DNA from: Acetobacterium sp. KB-1 | Lineage (GTDB): Bacteria; Bacillota; Clostridia; Eubacteriales; Eubacteriaceae | Reading direction: 5' to 3' | Length of the DNA: 64,000 bases | Assembly (NCBI RefSeq): GCF_003260995.1 | Contig: NZ_CP030040.1 | Span: forward strand, 990,578 to 1,054,577 | Part shown: positions 1 to 8,447 of the stretch, piece after piece | Layout of the letters: each line of letters starts with the position of its first letter | Numbering within the stretch: the first letter of the stretch is position 1 | Notes under the pieces: generated by a model | Told to the model about the DNA's origin: nothing | Databases searched by the model: none | What the model saw: the letters and a program-made list of their open reading frames with translations, nothing else | Translations under genes and position numbers: made by a program

Positions 1-671
1 AATTTATATAAATGCCCAATGTTGTCAAGAATACTGGTAACTAAGCTCGATTTCAGGCCAAACAACCGCTGAGCGCTTTGAATTTCTTCGCGAATTGATG
101 CCATTTCCCGATCCACCTCGTTCACCGCATTGGCGGCATTGATTAGTCTCTCTTTAATTTCTTCCGGAATGTTTTCCTTGTATTTATAATTTAAGGAATG
201 TTCAATAACAGACCAAAAATTCATAGCCAGGGTGCGAATCTGAATCTCAACTAAAACCGATTGACTTCCTGACATGCAAAAAACAGGGTACCGGATAATC
301 AAGTGATAGCTCTTATATCCGCTGGCCTTGGCTTCACTGAGATAATCTTTTACCTTAACGACTTCCATATCACAATTAGTTCTTTTTCTGATCAGTTCCA
401 CAACTTCGTAAATATCAGCTTCAAACTGACACATGATCCGAATCCCGGCGATATCCTGAATGGTTTCTTCTAGGGCTTCGATATCAACACCATATTTATT
501 AATTTTTTCCAGAATACTAGCTACACTCTTCACCCGGCCATAAACGGACTCGATGGGTGAATATTCTCCGATTTTTTCGTACTGCTCTTTTAAACTTGAA
601 AATTTTAAGACGATCTCATCCACAGCCTGATGATATGGAATCAGAAATTCCTGCCAATATTTTGTTCCCAA
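1..671 (-). CDS. Small alarmone synthetase (RelQ/YjbM-like GTP pyrophosphokinase), 3' end off the window
   Basis: Synthesises (p)ppGpp from ATP and GDP or GTP in the cytoplasm; a single-domain RelA/SpoT synthetase without hydrolase or regulatory domains. About 223 residues are visible and the frame runs off the left edge, so the C-terminus is missing. Synthetase motifs can be read: YGRVKS near residues 44-49, the QDIAGIRI strand at 72-79, SGYKSYH at 117-123 and VEIQIRT at 141-147. The start is a TTG at 671, only six bases beyond the TAA of the upstream radical SAM gene and preceded by AGAGGTAAAG, so the two are probably translationally coupled. Family assignment is secure; which branch (RelQ or RelP) is less so. 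Confidence 0.88.
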   Translation of the reverse strand, partial: MGTKYWQEFLIPYHQAVDEIVLKFSSLKEQYEKIGEYSPIESVYGRVKSVASILEKINKYGVDIEALEETIQDIAGIRIMCQFEADIYEVVELIRKRTNCDMEVVKVKDYLSEAKASGYKSYHLIIRYPVFCMSGSQSVLVEIQIRTLAMNFWSVIEHSLNYKYKENIPEEIKERLINAANAVNEVDREMASIREEIQSAQRLFGLKSSLVTSILDNIGHLYK

Positions 672-676
672 GGACT

Positions 677-1612
677 TTACCTCTTATTATTCATCCCAGA
701 AATTTTTCTTCCCTGGTAATTATTTTCATACTTCATATGAGCCTCAAGCTCATCTTTAATTTTCCACCAACTTGTGTTCCAATTGGTAATGACCGAATCT
801 TCTTTTGGTACCCGACCAATCAGCCGTTGAATGACAATTTCCGGATTTAAATATTCCAGAAATAGAATGGCCCGGGTAATGTAATCTTCTTTTGTTAAAA
901 GCGTCACTTGCTTTTGATCATACCAATGCTTTAGAAGGGTGTTTTTTTCAATATACAGACTGTGACATTTAACGAAATCGGTTCCTTTATCAGATAGGAC
1001 TTGGGCACCTTTAGTAACGTCTTCCTCACTGTCCCAGGGTAAATCCAGAATCATATGGGTGCAGCTTAACAGACCTGCCGCCTTGATCCGATCGATAGCC
1101 TGATTATAGTCAGCCAAAGTGTGTCCACGATTAATAATTTTCAGGGTTTCTTCATTAACACTTTGCAACCCCAATTCAATGGTCACTTCGACGGCGTCAT
1201 CTTTTTTTACTTTTTCTAGAAATTTCAGTTGTTCGTCGGTGATGCAGTCCGGCCTGGTTGAAATAGAAATTTCGACCACATCCGGGCGGATCGCTTCAAT
1301 AATCCATTTTTTAAAATCTGAAAATTCACAATAAGTATTTGAAAAACTCTGGAAATAGGGGATGAATTTTTTTGCATGATATCGTTTTCCGATATACGCC
1401 GTATTTCTTTCAATTTGCTCAGTAACGGATAGCAAATCGGACAGGGTTTCGTTTCCCCCACCTTTGGCCCCGCAATAGACACAGCCACCGCTGCCTTTAG
1501 AACCATCACGGTTGGGACAGGTAACTGGAATATTAACCGGAATTTTATAGACTTTTTCACCATATCGTTCTTTTAGCCAGACTGAATAGATATTATACAG
1601 ATTTTCTGTCAT
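677..1612 (-). CDS. Radical SAM protein, TIGR01212 family (YhcC/YtqA-like)
   Basis: A 311-residue radical SAM enzyme of the TIGR01212 group, which resembles Elp3 and whose reaction is not settled. The cluster-binding region near residues 31-49 has CPNRDG followed by GGCVYCG, the family's Cys-x(n)-Cys-x2-Cys pattern. Further on, STRPDCI and ELGLQSVNEETL are typical of the Elp3-like core. Length is normal for the family. It is followed within six bases by the alarmone synthetase, so the two are co-transcribed. There is no sign of damage. The family call is firm; the substrate is unknown. Confidence 0.88.
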   Translation of the reverse strand: MTENLYNIYSVWLKERYGEKVYKIPVNIPVTCPNRDGSKGSGGCVYCGAKGGGNETLSDLLSVTEQIERNTAYIGKRYHAKKFIPYFQSFSNTYCEFSDFKKWIIEAIRPDVVEISISTRPDCITDEQLKFLEKVKKDDAVEVTIELGLQSVNEETLKIINRGHTLADYNQAIDRIKAAGLLSCTHMILDLPWDSEEDVTKGAQVLSDKGTDFVKCHSLYIEKNTLLKHWYDQKQVTLLTKEDYITRAILFLEYLNPEIVIQRLIGRVPKEDSVITNWNTSWWKIKDELEAHMKYENNYQGRKISGMNNKR

Positions 1613-1642
1613 TTTTTTACAATTTTCCTCAACAAGATTAAA

Positions 1643-1679
1643 CAGACGAACCTTCTTGATTTTTAATCAGGTTCGTCTG
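1643..1679 (-). terminator. Hairpin terminator of the small P-loop gene
   Basis: Arms CAGACGAACC (1643-1652) and GGTTCGTCTG (1670-1679) pair perfectly, and an inner TGATT/AATCA stem extends the hairpin. On the minus strand the stem is followed by TTTAATCTTGTT, a modest U-rich tail. It lies just past the stop of the P-loop gene. Confidence 0.7.
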
Positions 1680-1686
1680 AAATTTA

Positions 1687-2106
1687 TTATATTAATTTTG
1701 TAACACATTCTGGTAGTTCTTCTTTTTCGCAACTTAAACTGAGCACGAATCTTATGTCATGTTTTTCATTAAGCTGTTGTATTTTACTGACGATTGCACA
1801 AATGTCTTCTGCTGTTTGATAGTTAATCAGTCTTAATGTGTTATCAATAAAGACAATCTTTACATCATAATTCTCTGCAATAACCCCGCTGATAAAACCA
1901 AAAAGTTGATCTGTTCCGACAATGCCAAACTCCTCCAAGTTTGTAAATCTGATTTTAGTATCTACTTTTACTCGATATTTGTCTCTGTCGTTAAGAAAAA
2001 TGATATCCCCTTCACAGGTCTCCAGTGCGTTGTTTGCCATGTCAATCATTTTCTTTGTTTTGCCGCTTCCTTTTGAACCGTATACAAATTCAATCATTTT
2101 AGACAC
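1687..2106 (-). CDS. Small P-loop NTPase of unknown function
   Basis: A 139-residue protein with a Walker A motif, GSKGSGKTK, at residues 10-18 and a Walker B-like KIVFIDN in the middle. It has no membrane segment and is little more than a bare nucleotide-binding core. I recall similar short P-loop proteins in clostridial genomes, sometimes misnamed PilT. I recognise no function. It stands alone between a terminator and a divergent phosphatase gene. A start at the second Met (residue 4) is possible. Confidence 0.7.
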   Translation of the reverse strand: MSKMIEFVYGSKGSGKTKKMIDMANNALETCEGDIIFLNDRDKYRVKVDTKIRFTNLEEFGIVGTDQLFGFISGVIAENYDVKIVFIDNTLRLINYQTAEDICAIVSKIQQLNEKHDIRFVLSLSCEKEELPECVTKLI

Positions 2107-2206
2107 CTCATTTCATATTGATAATTTCATTATAAGGGTAAGTATCAATAATTTCAATCATTTTTAAAGAAATTGGCATAACATTTCAAAATAGTATGCT
2201 ATAATA

Positions 2207-2215
2207 AAAAAAATC
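2207..2215 (+). promoter_or_regulatory. Extended -10 promoter for the SpoIIE-type phosphatase
   Basis: TGCTATAAT matches the extended -10 form TGnTATAAT. No good -35 lies at the expected distance, which is normal for this promoter class. It sits 23 bases before the TTG start of the phosphatase. Confidence 0.55.
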
Positions 2216-2237
2216 AACCGACTAAGGAGGTCCATGT

Positions 2238-3020
2238 TTGAATAGTTCGGATCACTACGAATCCCTTGTCTCTCTTTTTGATAAACAATTAGAATTCGCC
2301 CAGAACCTTCAACGCAAAATTATTCCTTCCCCTGGGTCATTTGTTTCAAATCATTATCATTTTTATAGTTATTTGAGACCTTTTCGAAAAGTTGGCGGTG
2401 ATTTTTTCGATTTTCATTTTTTGGACAACGAAAAAATCAGTCTAATCATCACTGATGCGACCGGCCATGGGATTGATGCTGCCATGATCACCAGTATGGT
2501 TAAACTGAGTTATTCCTATACCATGAAAGACAGCCGTATTAATCAATCCCCCAGCCTTATATTAAAGCAAATTGAATCCGATATTTGTCAGCAAATGGAT
2601 AATACCTTTTTTACTGCCATCGCTATCGTACTCGATCCTAAAGCGGGAGTCTTGTACTTTGCCAATGCCGGTCACCCTGATGCGATTCTTCTTAAGTCCA
2701 ACCGCCAGGTCGAATTACTAAAACCCAACCTTCCGATGTTGGGATTGCAGCAATTTATGACGACTATGCATTATTTTGATATGCGAATTAATTTTTCAAA
2801 GGGTGATAAACTGCTGCTCTTTACGGATGGTCTCATTGACGCCAAAAACCCCAACCGAGAAGAATTTTCGATGGAACGGGTGATATCTGTCATTAATAAA
2901 AACGCGGATTCCCCGATTAATCTTATCGGCAGTCATATCATTGACGCCTGCGTCGATTTTAAGCAGGACCAGGCTCCGTCTGATGATATCTGTATTTTGG
3001 GCATTGAAGTTGATGATTAG
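2238..3020 (+). CDS. PP2C-family (SpoIIE/RsbU-type) serine phosphatase
   Basis: A 260-residue protein made almost entirely of a SpoIIE-type PPM phosphatase domain. Metal-binding motifs are visible: VGGDFFDF at 52-59, ITDATGHGIDAAM from 71, LLLFTDGLIDA in the middle and DDICIL at the end. Such enzymes dephosphorylate anti-anti-sigma factors or other phosphoproteins. No sensor, anti-sigma or anti-anti-sigma gene is adjacent, so its partner is unknown. The start is TTG at 2238, with AAGGAGG seven bases upstream. An out-of-frame ATG at 2234 would stop after three codons (ATG TTT GAA TAG) and overlaps this start. Confidence 0.88.
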   Translation: MNSSDHYESLVSLFDKQLEFAQNLQRKIIPSPGSFVSNHYHFYSYLRPFRKVGGDFFDFHFLDNEKISLIITDATGHGIDAAMITSMVKLSYSYTMKDSRINQSPSLILKQIESDICQQMDNTFFTAIAIVLDPKAGVLYFANAGHPDAILLKSNRQVELLKPNLPMLGLQQFMTTMHYFDMRINFSKGDKLLLFTDGLIDAKNPNREEFSMERVISVINKNADSPINLIGSHIIDACVDFKQDQAPSDDICILGIEVDD

Positions 3021-3114
3021 CTTTCTAATGGAAATCTAATCATTTATGGATAAACTATTGGCATGATGTTATTTGGAGATTTTTGCAAATAATCTCCGGA
3101 AAGGACGGATTACC

Positions 3115-4251
3115 ATGTTAAAACCCAAAAAAATACTCATATTAACCTGTTCCCACGGGTCTGGCCATAAAATGGTAGCCCAAACCCTTAAAGAGAGCTT
3201 TGAGGCTCGGGGACATCTTGTCTGTGTTGAGGATCTGTTTGACAAAACCAACCCCACGCTCAACCGGATGATCGAAAAATCCTACCTACTTTCCTATTCC
3301 ATTGGGAGTAGTTTTTACGAACGCGTTTATTATGATGTGGAAGAGTATGCCCATAATAAATTTATGTACAACCTTTGGCACTTAACCAGCAAAGCCTTAT
3401 TAAAAATGATTGAGCAGTTTAAGCCAGATTGTATCATCAACACCTACGGCTATACTATTTCAGCGATCCTGAAAAAAGAAAACTATCCGCATATTAAGCT
3501 TTTTACTGTGGTCACCGATTTTTGTATTCCTAAACCCTGGATCCATCAGGATATCGACCGCTACTATGTGGCCTGTGAAAACGTTGAAGAAACCCTGATC
3601 AAGGAAGAAATTCCCCAGGAAAAAATCTTGAAAACTGGTATTCCTGTGCGAGACGCTTTTTATGCCCGGGAAAACCGTAATCGTATCTTCAGTAAATATA
3701 ATCTGGATTCTCATAAAAAAATACTGATTATTTTTGCCGGCACCTACGGAGTTCTTAAGAATATCAAAGAGATCTGTCAGCAGGCAGATAAAATGGATAA
3801 CCTCCAGACCGTTGTAATCTGTGGCAAAAACCTGCATCTCCAACAGGAGCTAGAGCAGGAAAACTTGACCAACACAAGAATTTTTGGTTTTGTTCCGGAT
3901 ATTCACGAATTTTATTCTGTCGGTGATTTAATGGTAACTAAGCCTGGGGGCATTACCCTGAGTGAAGTGGTGACTAAAAAAATTCCGGTCATTTTATACA
4001 ATCCCACTCCCGGTCAGGAAGGCGAAAATGCCCAGTGGTTTAAAAGCCAGGGTGCTGCTGTCGTTGCTCATAACTTTAATGAACTGGTTCTGGCCATTGA
4101 TGCGCTCAAAGAAAATGACATCAAACGGTTTTCGATTAAGAACAATCTTGGCCGGATTTACAATGGTCATGCAACCAACCTGATCACCCAGGACGTTTTA
4201 ACCCAGTTAAATATCCCTGATGCCATACCCTATCTGACCGAATCCATTTAA
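3115..4251 (+). CDS. MGDG-synthase/UgtP-like glycosyltransferase
   Basis: A GT28-fold glycosyltransferase of about 378 residues with the N-terminal MGDG synthase domain (SHGSGHKMVAQTL) and the C-terminal nucleotide-sugar half (TKPGGITLSEV, NPTPGQEGENAQW). Enzymes of this group transfer glucose or galactose to diacylglycerol at the inner face of the membrane, as UgtP does in Bacillus for glycolipid and lipoteichoic acid anchors. The ATG at 3115 is preferred because GGAAAGGA precedes it and the conserved region begins directly after; a TTG at 3073 in the same frame would add 14 poorly conserved residues. The exact sugar and acceptor cannot be read from the sequence. Confidence 0.85.
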   Translation: MLKPKKILILTCSHGSGHKMVAQTLKESFEARGHLVCVEDLFDKTNPTLNRMIEKSYLLSYSIGSSFYERVYYDVEEYAHNKFMYNLWHLTSKALLKMIEQFKPDCIINTYGYTISAILKKENYPHIKLFTVVTDFCIPKPWIHQDIDRYYVACENVEETLIKEEIPQEKILKTGIPVRDAFYARENRNRIFSKYNLDSHKKILIIFAGTYGVLKNIKEICQQADKMDNLQTVVICGKNLHLQQELEQENLTNTRIFGFVPDIHEFYSVGDLMVTKPGGITLSEVVTKKIPVILYNPTPGQEGENAQWFKSQGAAVVAHNFNELVLAIDALKENDIKRFSIKNNLGRIYNGHATNLITQDVLTQLNIPDAIPYLTESI

Positions 4252-4323
4252 GACAGCAAAAGATCTTTTTAAGCATTTTAGTTTACCATTTTATTGTTAT
4301 CACAACAGATGAAGAGTGCTGTT

Positions 4324-4343
4324 GGCTGATCATCTGATCAGCC
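4324..4343. promoter_or_regulatory. Perfect palindrome upstream of degV
   Basis: GGCTGATCA-TC-TGATCAGCC is a perfect 9-bp inverted repeat with a two-base centre, about 50 bases before the degV start. There is no T-run after it, so an operator is as likely as a hairpin. Confidence 0.4.
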
Positions 4344-4392
4344 TAATAAAGAAAAATCTTAAGAGACAAATGATTGAAATGAGGAAATTAAT

Positions 4393-5238
4393 GTGAAACC
4401 ACGAATTATCAGCGACAGCTCATGTGATTTGCCCAAGGATTTTCTGGAAAAGGACGGTATCGATTTTTCACTTGTCCCGCTGAAAATAATTGTTGGCGAT
4501 CATGAATTTATAGATGATGAGACTCTAAATACCAAGGAACTGATTGCCGCCATGAAGGCTGAAAAAACAGCAACCTCTTCTTCATGCCCATCCCCCGAAG
4601 ATTTTGCCGCCGAACTTCGAAAAAATAAAGAAAGTTATGTAATCACGATGACTTCCGGCCTAAGCGGTACCTATAACAGTGCCCGGGTTGCCAGAAACAT
4701 GGTCCTTGAGGAAGATGATTCTCTGAAAATAAGTCTCTTTGATACCCACTCAACCTCGCCGGTGATGATTTTGATGGTGATGAAGCTCCGCGATCTCATA
4801 AAAGCTGGTGAGATGGATTTTGACACCATCAGTGATAAGCTGGCAACCTATCTTGAGACCTTAAATCTGCGTTTCTTGCTTCAGGACCTATCCAACCTGG
4901 TTAAAAGTGGACGAATGAATCGGGTAGCCGGCGCCGTTGCCTCAGTGCTCTCGATTATGCCGATTTTTAAATCTGATGAAAAGGGTGAAATTCAATTGGT
5001 CACCAAAGCCCGCGGCATCAAAAAAGCCTTGTCAAGCCTTGCCAATATGGTTGAGGATAAGGCCAAAGCGCAGCCTCAGTTTCCTGTGGTCATTACTCAT
5101 TGCAATAATCTTAGTCAGGCTGAAATCCTCAAAGATTTACTGGAGAAACGCTTTGAACTCAAAGAGATTTATATTTTTCCGATGCACGGCTTAACCACTT
5201 ACTATTCCAACGACAAAGGGCTGTTACTAGCCTTTTAA
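4393..5238 (+). CDS. DegV family fatty-acid-binding protein (FakB-like)
   Basis: A 281-residue DegV protein. The N-terminus has the family signature ISDSSCDLP at residues 6-14, and the middle has MTSGLSGTYNSA, which binds the carboxylate head of a fatty acid in FakB proteins. FakB hands the bound fatty acid to the kinase FakA, feeding acyl-phosphate into phospholipid synthesis. No FakA gene is in the window. The start is GTG at 4393; the overlapping ATG at 4391 runs straight into TGA. It lies downstream of a glycolipid glycosyltransferase, consistent with a lipid theme but across a 140-base gap. Confidence 0.88.
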   Translation: MKPRIISDSSCDLPKDFLEKDGIDFSLVPLKIIVGDHEFIDDETLNTKELIAAMKAEKTATSSSCPSPEDFAAELRKNKESYVITMTSGLSGTYNSARVARNMVLEEDDSLKISLFDTHSTSPVMILMVMKLRDLIKAGEMDFDTISDKLATYLETLNLRFLLQDLSNLVKSGRMNRVAGAVASVLSIMPIFKSDEKGEIQLVTKARGIKKALSSLANMVEDKAKAQPQFPVVITHCNNLSQAEILKDLLEKRFELKEIYIFPMHGLTTYYSNDKGLLLAF

Positions 5239-5274
5239 TCAACTCATTAAGTTTATCACAAAATATAAAGCGCA

Positions 5275-5318
5275 TCTAAAAAGACTTAAACCAGAAATCT
5301 GGTTTAAGTCTTTTTAGA
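5275..5318. terminator. Bidirectional terminator between degV and rnhA
   Basis: A 21-bp perfect inverted repeat (5275-5295 with 5298-5318) carries A-rich and T-rich ends on opposite flanks, so it can stop transcription from both convergent genes. Confidence 0.9.
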
Positions 5319-5331
5319 TTATTGTTTCAAT

Positions 5332-5790
5332 TCAAAGCACGTATGCATCCATGGCCTGGTTTACTAATAAATCCGCCTGATTATTATAGGGGTTATCGGC
5401 ATGACCCTTGACCTTATGAAAGGTCACCTTATGTTGATTAACCAGTTGATCAAGTTCCATCCAGATTTCCCGGTTTTTTAGCGCCCCGGCTTTTCCCCGG
5501 GTCCAGTTTTTTGCCTTCCATCCACCAATCCAATTCTGCAGATAGGCATTAACAACATAGGCAGAATCGCTGTAGATATGAACTTCACAAGGTTCCTTTA
5601 GCAACTTTAAGCCTTCAATCACCGCCAACAACTCCATCTGGTTGTTGGTGGTGTTTTCATAGGCCCGTTTGTACTCTTTGATGACATTTTTTTCAGGGTA
5701 AATCAGTACGCCACCAATGGCACCCAGATTTTCACCTTCTTTGCCATTGCCGCGGCAACCACCATCGGTATAGAGATGAATTACTTTCAT
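5332..5790 (-). CDS. rnhA: Ribonuclease HI
   Basis: A 152-residue RNase H that cleaves the RNA strand of RNA-DNA hybrids such as R-loops and primers. The catalytic carboxylates are visible: D9 in YTDGG, E53 in QMELL, D74 in YSDSAYV and D140 in NQADLLV, with the histidine loop KGHADN at 129-133. The basic handle region WKAKNWTRGKAG is present, as in the E. coli type. It follows leuS by seven bases and is probably co-transcribed with it. Confidence 0.95.
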   Translation of the reverse strand: MKVIHLYTDGGCRGNGKEGENLGAIGGVLIYPEKNVIKEYKRAYENTTNNQMELLAVIEGLKLLKEPCEVHIYSDSAYVVNAYLQNWIGGWKAKNWTRGKAGALKNREIWMELDQLVNQHKVTFHKVKGHADNPYNNQADLLVNQAMDAYVL

Positions 5791-5797
5791 GATCTTC

Positions 5798-8209
5798 CTA
5801 TTTTACCACGATATTGAAAATTTTTCCCGGGACATAGATCTCTTTGATAATGGTTTTACCCTGGGTATAGGCGACGATGTTCTCCTGAGCCAGAGCAATC
5901 GCCTTGGCTTCATCCTTATCGGCGGCAACCGGAATGGTAATGGTTCCCCGGACCTTGCCGTTAATCTGAACTGCCATTTCGATGACATCATCGACGGTTT
6001 TGGCGTCTTCATATTGAGGCCAGGCCGCATCATCAAGCGTTCCACCCATCTTTAGATTCTGCCAGATTTCTGAACTGATATGGGGGGCTACCGGGTAAAG
6101 TAATTGCAAAAAGGTCCTAAAGGCATCTTTAGTGATGGAACCAATGCGGTTGAATTCATTTAATAGCGTCATCAAGGCAGCAATCGCGGTATTGTATTTC
6201 ATTTCTTCATAATCATCATTAACTTTCTTAATGGTTTTATGAATGGTCGATTCGAGGTCCTTGCCATAGCCGGTTTCATCACTGACAATCTCCTGAAGTT
6301 TCCAGACCCGATCCAGAAACCGTCGACAGCCCTTAGCGCCGTTATCCGACCAGGGAGCAGATTTTTCATAGTCGCCGATAAACATAATATAGGTTCTTAA
6401 GGTATCGGCCCCATATTCCTCAATGATCACGTTGGGATTGACCACATTTCCTTTAGATTTCGACATTTTTTCGCCGTCGTTTCCAAGAATCAATCCCTGC
6501 GCGGTTCGTTTGGCATAGGGCTCACGTACTGGCACACAACCAATATCAAATAAAAACTGATGCCAGAACCGGGAATAGAGTAGATGCCGCGTGACGTGTT
6601 CCATCCCGCCGTTGTACCAATCTACCGGCATCCAGTATTTCAGTTTTTCGGGGGAAGCAAAGGCTTCGTCGTTTTTGTTATCAAAATAGCGCAGGAAGTA
6701 CCAGCTGGAACCCGCCCACTGGGGCATCGTATCGGTTTCCCGTTCCGCCGGACCACCACACTCCGGGCAGGTCGTTTCATACCATTCCGGGATGTTGGAT
6801 AACGGGGATTTGCCGGTATCCGTGGGGGTGTAGCTTTCGACCACCGGCAATTCCAGCGGCAATTGATCCTCCGGCACCGGTACCATCCCACATTTTGGAC
6901 AGTGAACAATCGGAATTGGTTCACCCCAATAACGCTGACGATTAAAAGCCCAATCCTTCATTTTATAATTAATGGTCCGTTTGCCCAATTTTTCCTGTTC
7001 TAAAAAGTCAATTGTTTTCTGGATCGCATCCTTGACTTCCATTCCATTTAAAAAGCCGGAATTGACCATTTCACCCGAATCAGTATTGGTATAAGCCGCT
7101 TCGGTTACATCCCCGCCTTTGATAACTTCAATGATGGGTAAGGCAAATTTTTTGGCAAAATCCCAATCTCTTGTATCATGGCCGGGAACGGCCATAATCG
7201 CGCCGGTGCCATATCCCATCATGACATAGTCGGCGATAAAAATCGGAATTTCGGTATTGGTCACCGGATTAATAGCCTGGATGCCTAAAATCCGCACCCC
7301 AGTTTTATCCTTAGCCAGCTGAACCCGTTCAAATTCTGTTTTGCGCTTGGCCTGTTCCTGGTACGCGACCAGTTCAGTCAAATTGGTAATCGATTCAGAA
7401 AGATCACTAATCAGCGGATGTTCGGGGGCAATAACCATAAAAGTCGCCCCAAATAAGGTATCCGGTCGAGTCGTAAATACACGCAGGGCTTTGTCATAGC
7501 CAGCAATGGTAAAATCGACTTCCGCCCCCACTGACTTGCCAATCCAGTTTTCCTGTTCCAGACGGATCCGAGGCAGATAGTTGACGTCATCCAGACCTTT
7601 TAACAGCTCTTCGGCATAGTTCTTGATTTTCAGGAACCATACATCTTTTTCCATTTGCACCACTTCGCTACCACAACGATCACACTTCCCGTCCCGGAAA
7701 TCCTCGTTGGACAGAACCACTTTGCAGCCGTTGCAAAAATTGACATAGGTCCGGTCTCGAAACGCCAAACCATGCTTAAACAACTGTAAAAAGATCCATT
7801 GCGTCCATTTATAGTATTTCGGATCGGTGGTATCAATTTCTTTATCCCAGTCAAAGGCATAACCAATCCGTTTTAGTTGATTAGTGAATACGGCAATGTT
7901 TTCATCGGTCACTTCCCGGGGATGACGACCAGTTTGAATGGCGTAGTTTTCAGTTGGTAAACCAAAGGCATCCCAACCAATCGGAAAGAGGACATTAAAT
8001 CCTTCCATACGACGTTTTCTGGCAATCACCTCTAGCGATGTATAAGCTCGAACATGACCAACGTGGAGCCCCACCCCGGAAGGATAAGGAAATTCAACCA
8101 ACCCATAAAATTTTTCTTTGCTTGAGTTTTCTTCGGTCCGAAACGTTTCATTCTCTTCCCAATACTTTTGCCACTGTTCCTCTATTCGTTTATGCTCATA
8201 CGTTGACAT
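5798..8209 (-). CDS. leuS: Leucyl-tRNA synthetase
   Basis: An 803-residue class Ia aminoacyl-tRNA synthetase, the usual bacterial length, that charges tRNA-Leu in the cytoplasm. HVGH lies at residues 49-52 (the HIGH site) and KMSKS around residue 575. The CP1 editing domain contains VFTTRPDTLFGATFM, and zinc-binding CxxC pairs occur at CNGC/CDRC and CPKC/CPEC. Its promoter has perfect -35 and -10 hexamers. The leader is only about 140 bases and has no T-box sequence, although many Firmicutes use a T-box here; it does carry a terminator-like hairpin. Confidence 0.97.
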   Translation of the reverse strand: MSTYEHKRIEEQWQKYWEENETFRTEENSSKEKFYGLVEFPYPSGVGLHVGHVRAYTSLEVIARKRRMEGFNVLFPIGWDAFGLPTENYAIQTGRHPREVTDENIAVFTNQLKRIGYAFDWDKEIDTTDPKYYKWTQWIFLQLFKHGLAFRDRTYVNFCNGCKVVLSNEDFRDGKCDRCGSEVVQMEKDVWFLKIKNYAEELLKGLDDVNYLPRIRLEQENWIGKSVGAEVDFTIAGYDKALRVFTTRPDTLFGATFMVIAPEHPLISDLSESITNLTELVAYQEQAKRKTEFERVQLAKDKTGVRILGIQAINPVTNTEIPIFIADYVMMGYGTGAIMAVPGHDTRDWDFAKKFALPIIEVIKGGDVTEAAYTNTDSGEMVNSGFLNGMEVKDAIQKTIDFLEQEKLGKRTINYKMKDWAFNRQRYWGEPIPIVHCPKCGMVPVPEDQLPLELPVVESYTPTDTGKSPLSNIPEWYETTCPECGGPAERETDTMPQWAGSSWYFLRYFDNKNDEAFASPEKLKYWMPVDWYNGGMEHVTRHLLYSRFWHQFLFDIGCVPVREPYAKRTAQGLILGNDGEKMSKSKGNVVNPNVIIEEYGADTLRTYIMFIGDYEKSAPWSDNGAKGCRRFLDRVWKLQEIVSDETGYGKDLESTIHKTIKKVNDDYEEMKYNTAIAALMTLLNEFNRIGSITKDAFRTFLQLLYPVAPHISSEIWQNLKMGGTLDDAAWPQYEDAKTVDDVIEMAVQINGKVRGTITIPVAADKDEAKAIALAQENIVAYTQGKTIIKEIYVPGKIFNIVVK

Positions 8210-8290
8210 ATTTCCTCCATTTACTCGTTTCTATTTATAATTTACCAGTTTTCGCTGTTTTTTATAATTCGCACACCTTAACCAACTGCG

Positions 8291-8324
8291 AAAAAAAAAT
8301 CCGCTCCCCCGATAAGGGACGAAC
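8291..8324 (-). terminator. Terminator-like hairpin in the leuS leader (possible attenuator)
   Basis: On the minus strand GTTCGTCCC can pair with GGGG-A-GCGGAT across a short loop, and a run of T residues follows. The stem relies on some G-U pairs and a bulged A. It lies between the leuS promoter and the leuS start, so it would act as an attenuator. It resembles the terminator half of T-box leaders, but no specifier or antiterminator is present. Confidence 0.45.
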
Positions 8325-8355
8325 TTTTCCTGTCTCCTAATGATCTTCATTCCTC

Positions 8356-8384
8356 ATTATAAATAAGGGCGGAACCGCTGTCAA
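8356..8384 (-). promoter_or_regulatory. leuS-rnhA promoter
   Basis: On the minus strand the -35 is TTGACA (8379-8384) and the -10 is TATAAT (8356-8361), separated by exactly 17 bases. Both hexamers are perfect sigma-A consensus. Confidence 0.9.
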
Positions 8385-8388
8385 TGAT

Positions 8389-8417
8389 TTGTGCTTTTTT
8401 TTCGCTTATGGTATACT
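8389..8417 (+). promoter_or_regulatory. Promoter of the racemase-dehydrogenase pair
   Basis: TTGTGC (8389-8394) and TATACT (8412-8417) are 17 bases apart. The -35 lies only four bases from that of the leuS promoter, so the two are back to back and may compete for RNA polymerase. Confidence 0.65.
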
Positions 8418-8447
8418 GTACCACAGAAAACTTACAAAGGAGCATTT

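Noticed and set aside
8279-8350. A 23-codon frame on the minus strand in the leuS leader, starting MKIIRRQEK.
   Set aside because: Its ATG is at the predicted transcription start with no ribosome site, and it contains no leucine codons, so leucine attenuation is not supported.
8365-8380. AGGGCGGAACCGCTG on the plus strand resembles the T-box sequence AGGGTGGNACCGCG.
   Set aside because: It lies upstream of the plus-strand promoter and inside the leuS promoter spacer, so it would not be transcribed toward the racemase gene; no specifier stem or terminator fits.
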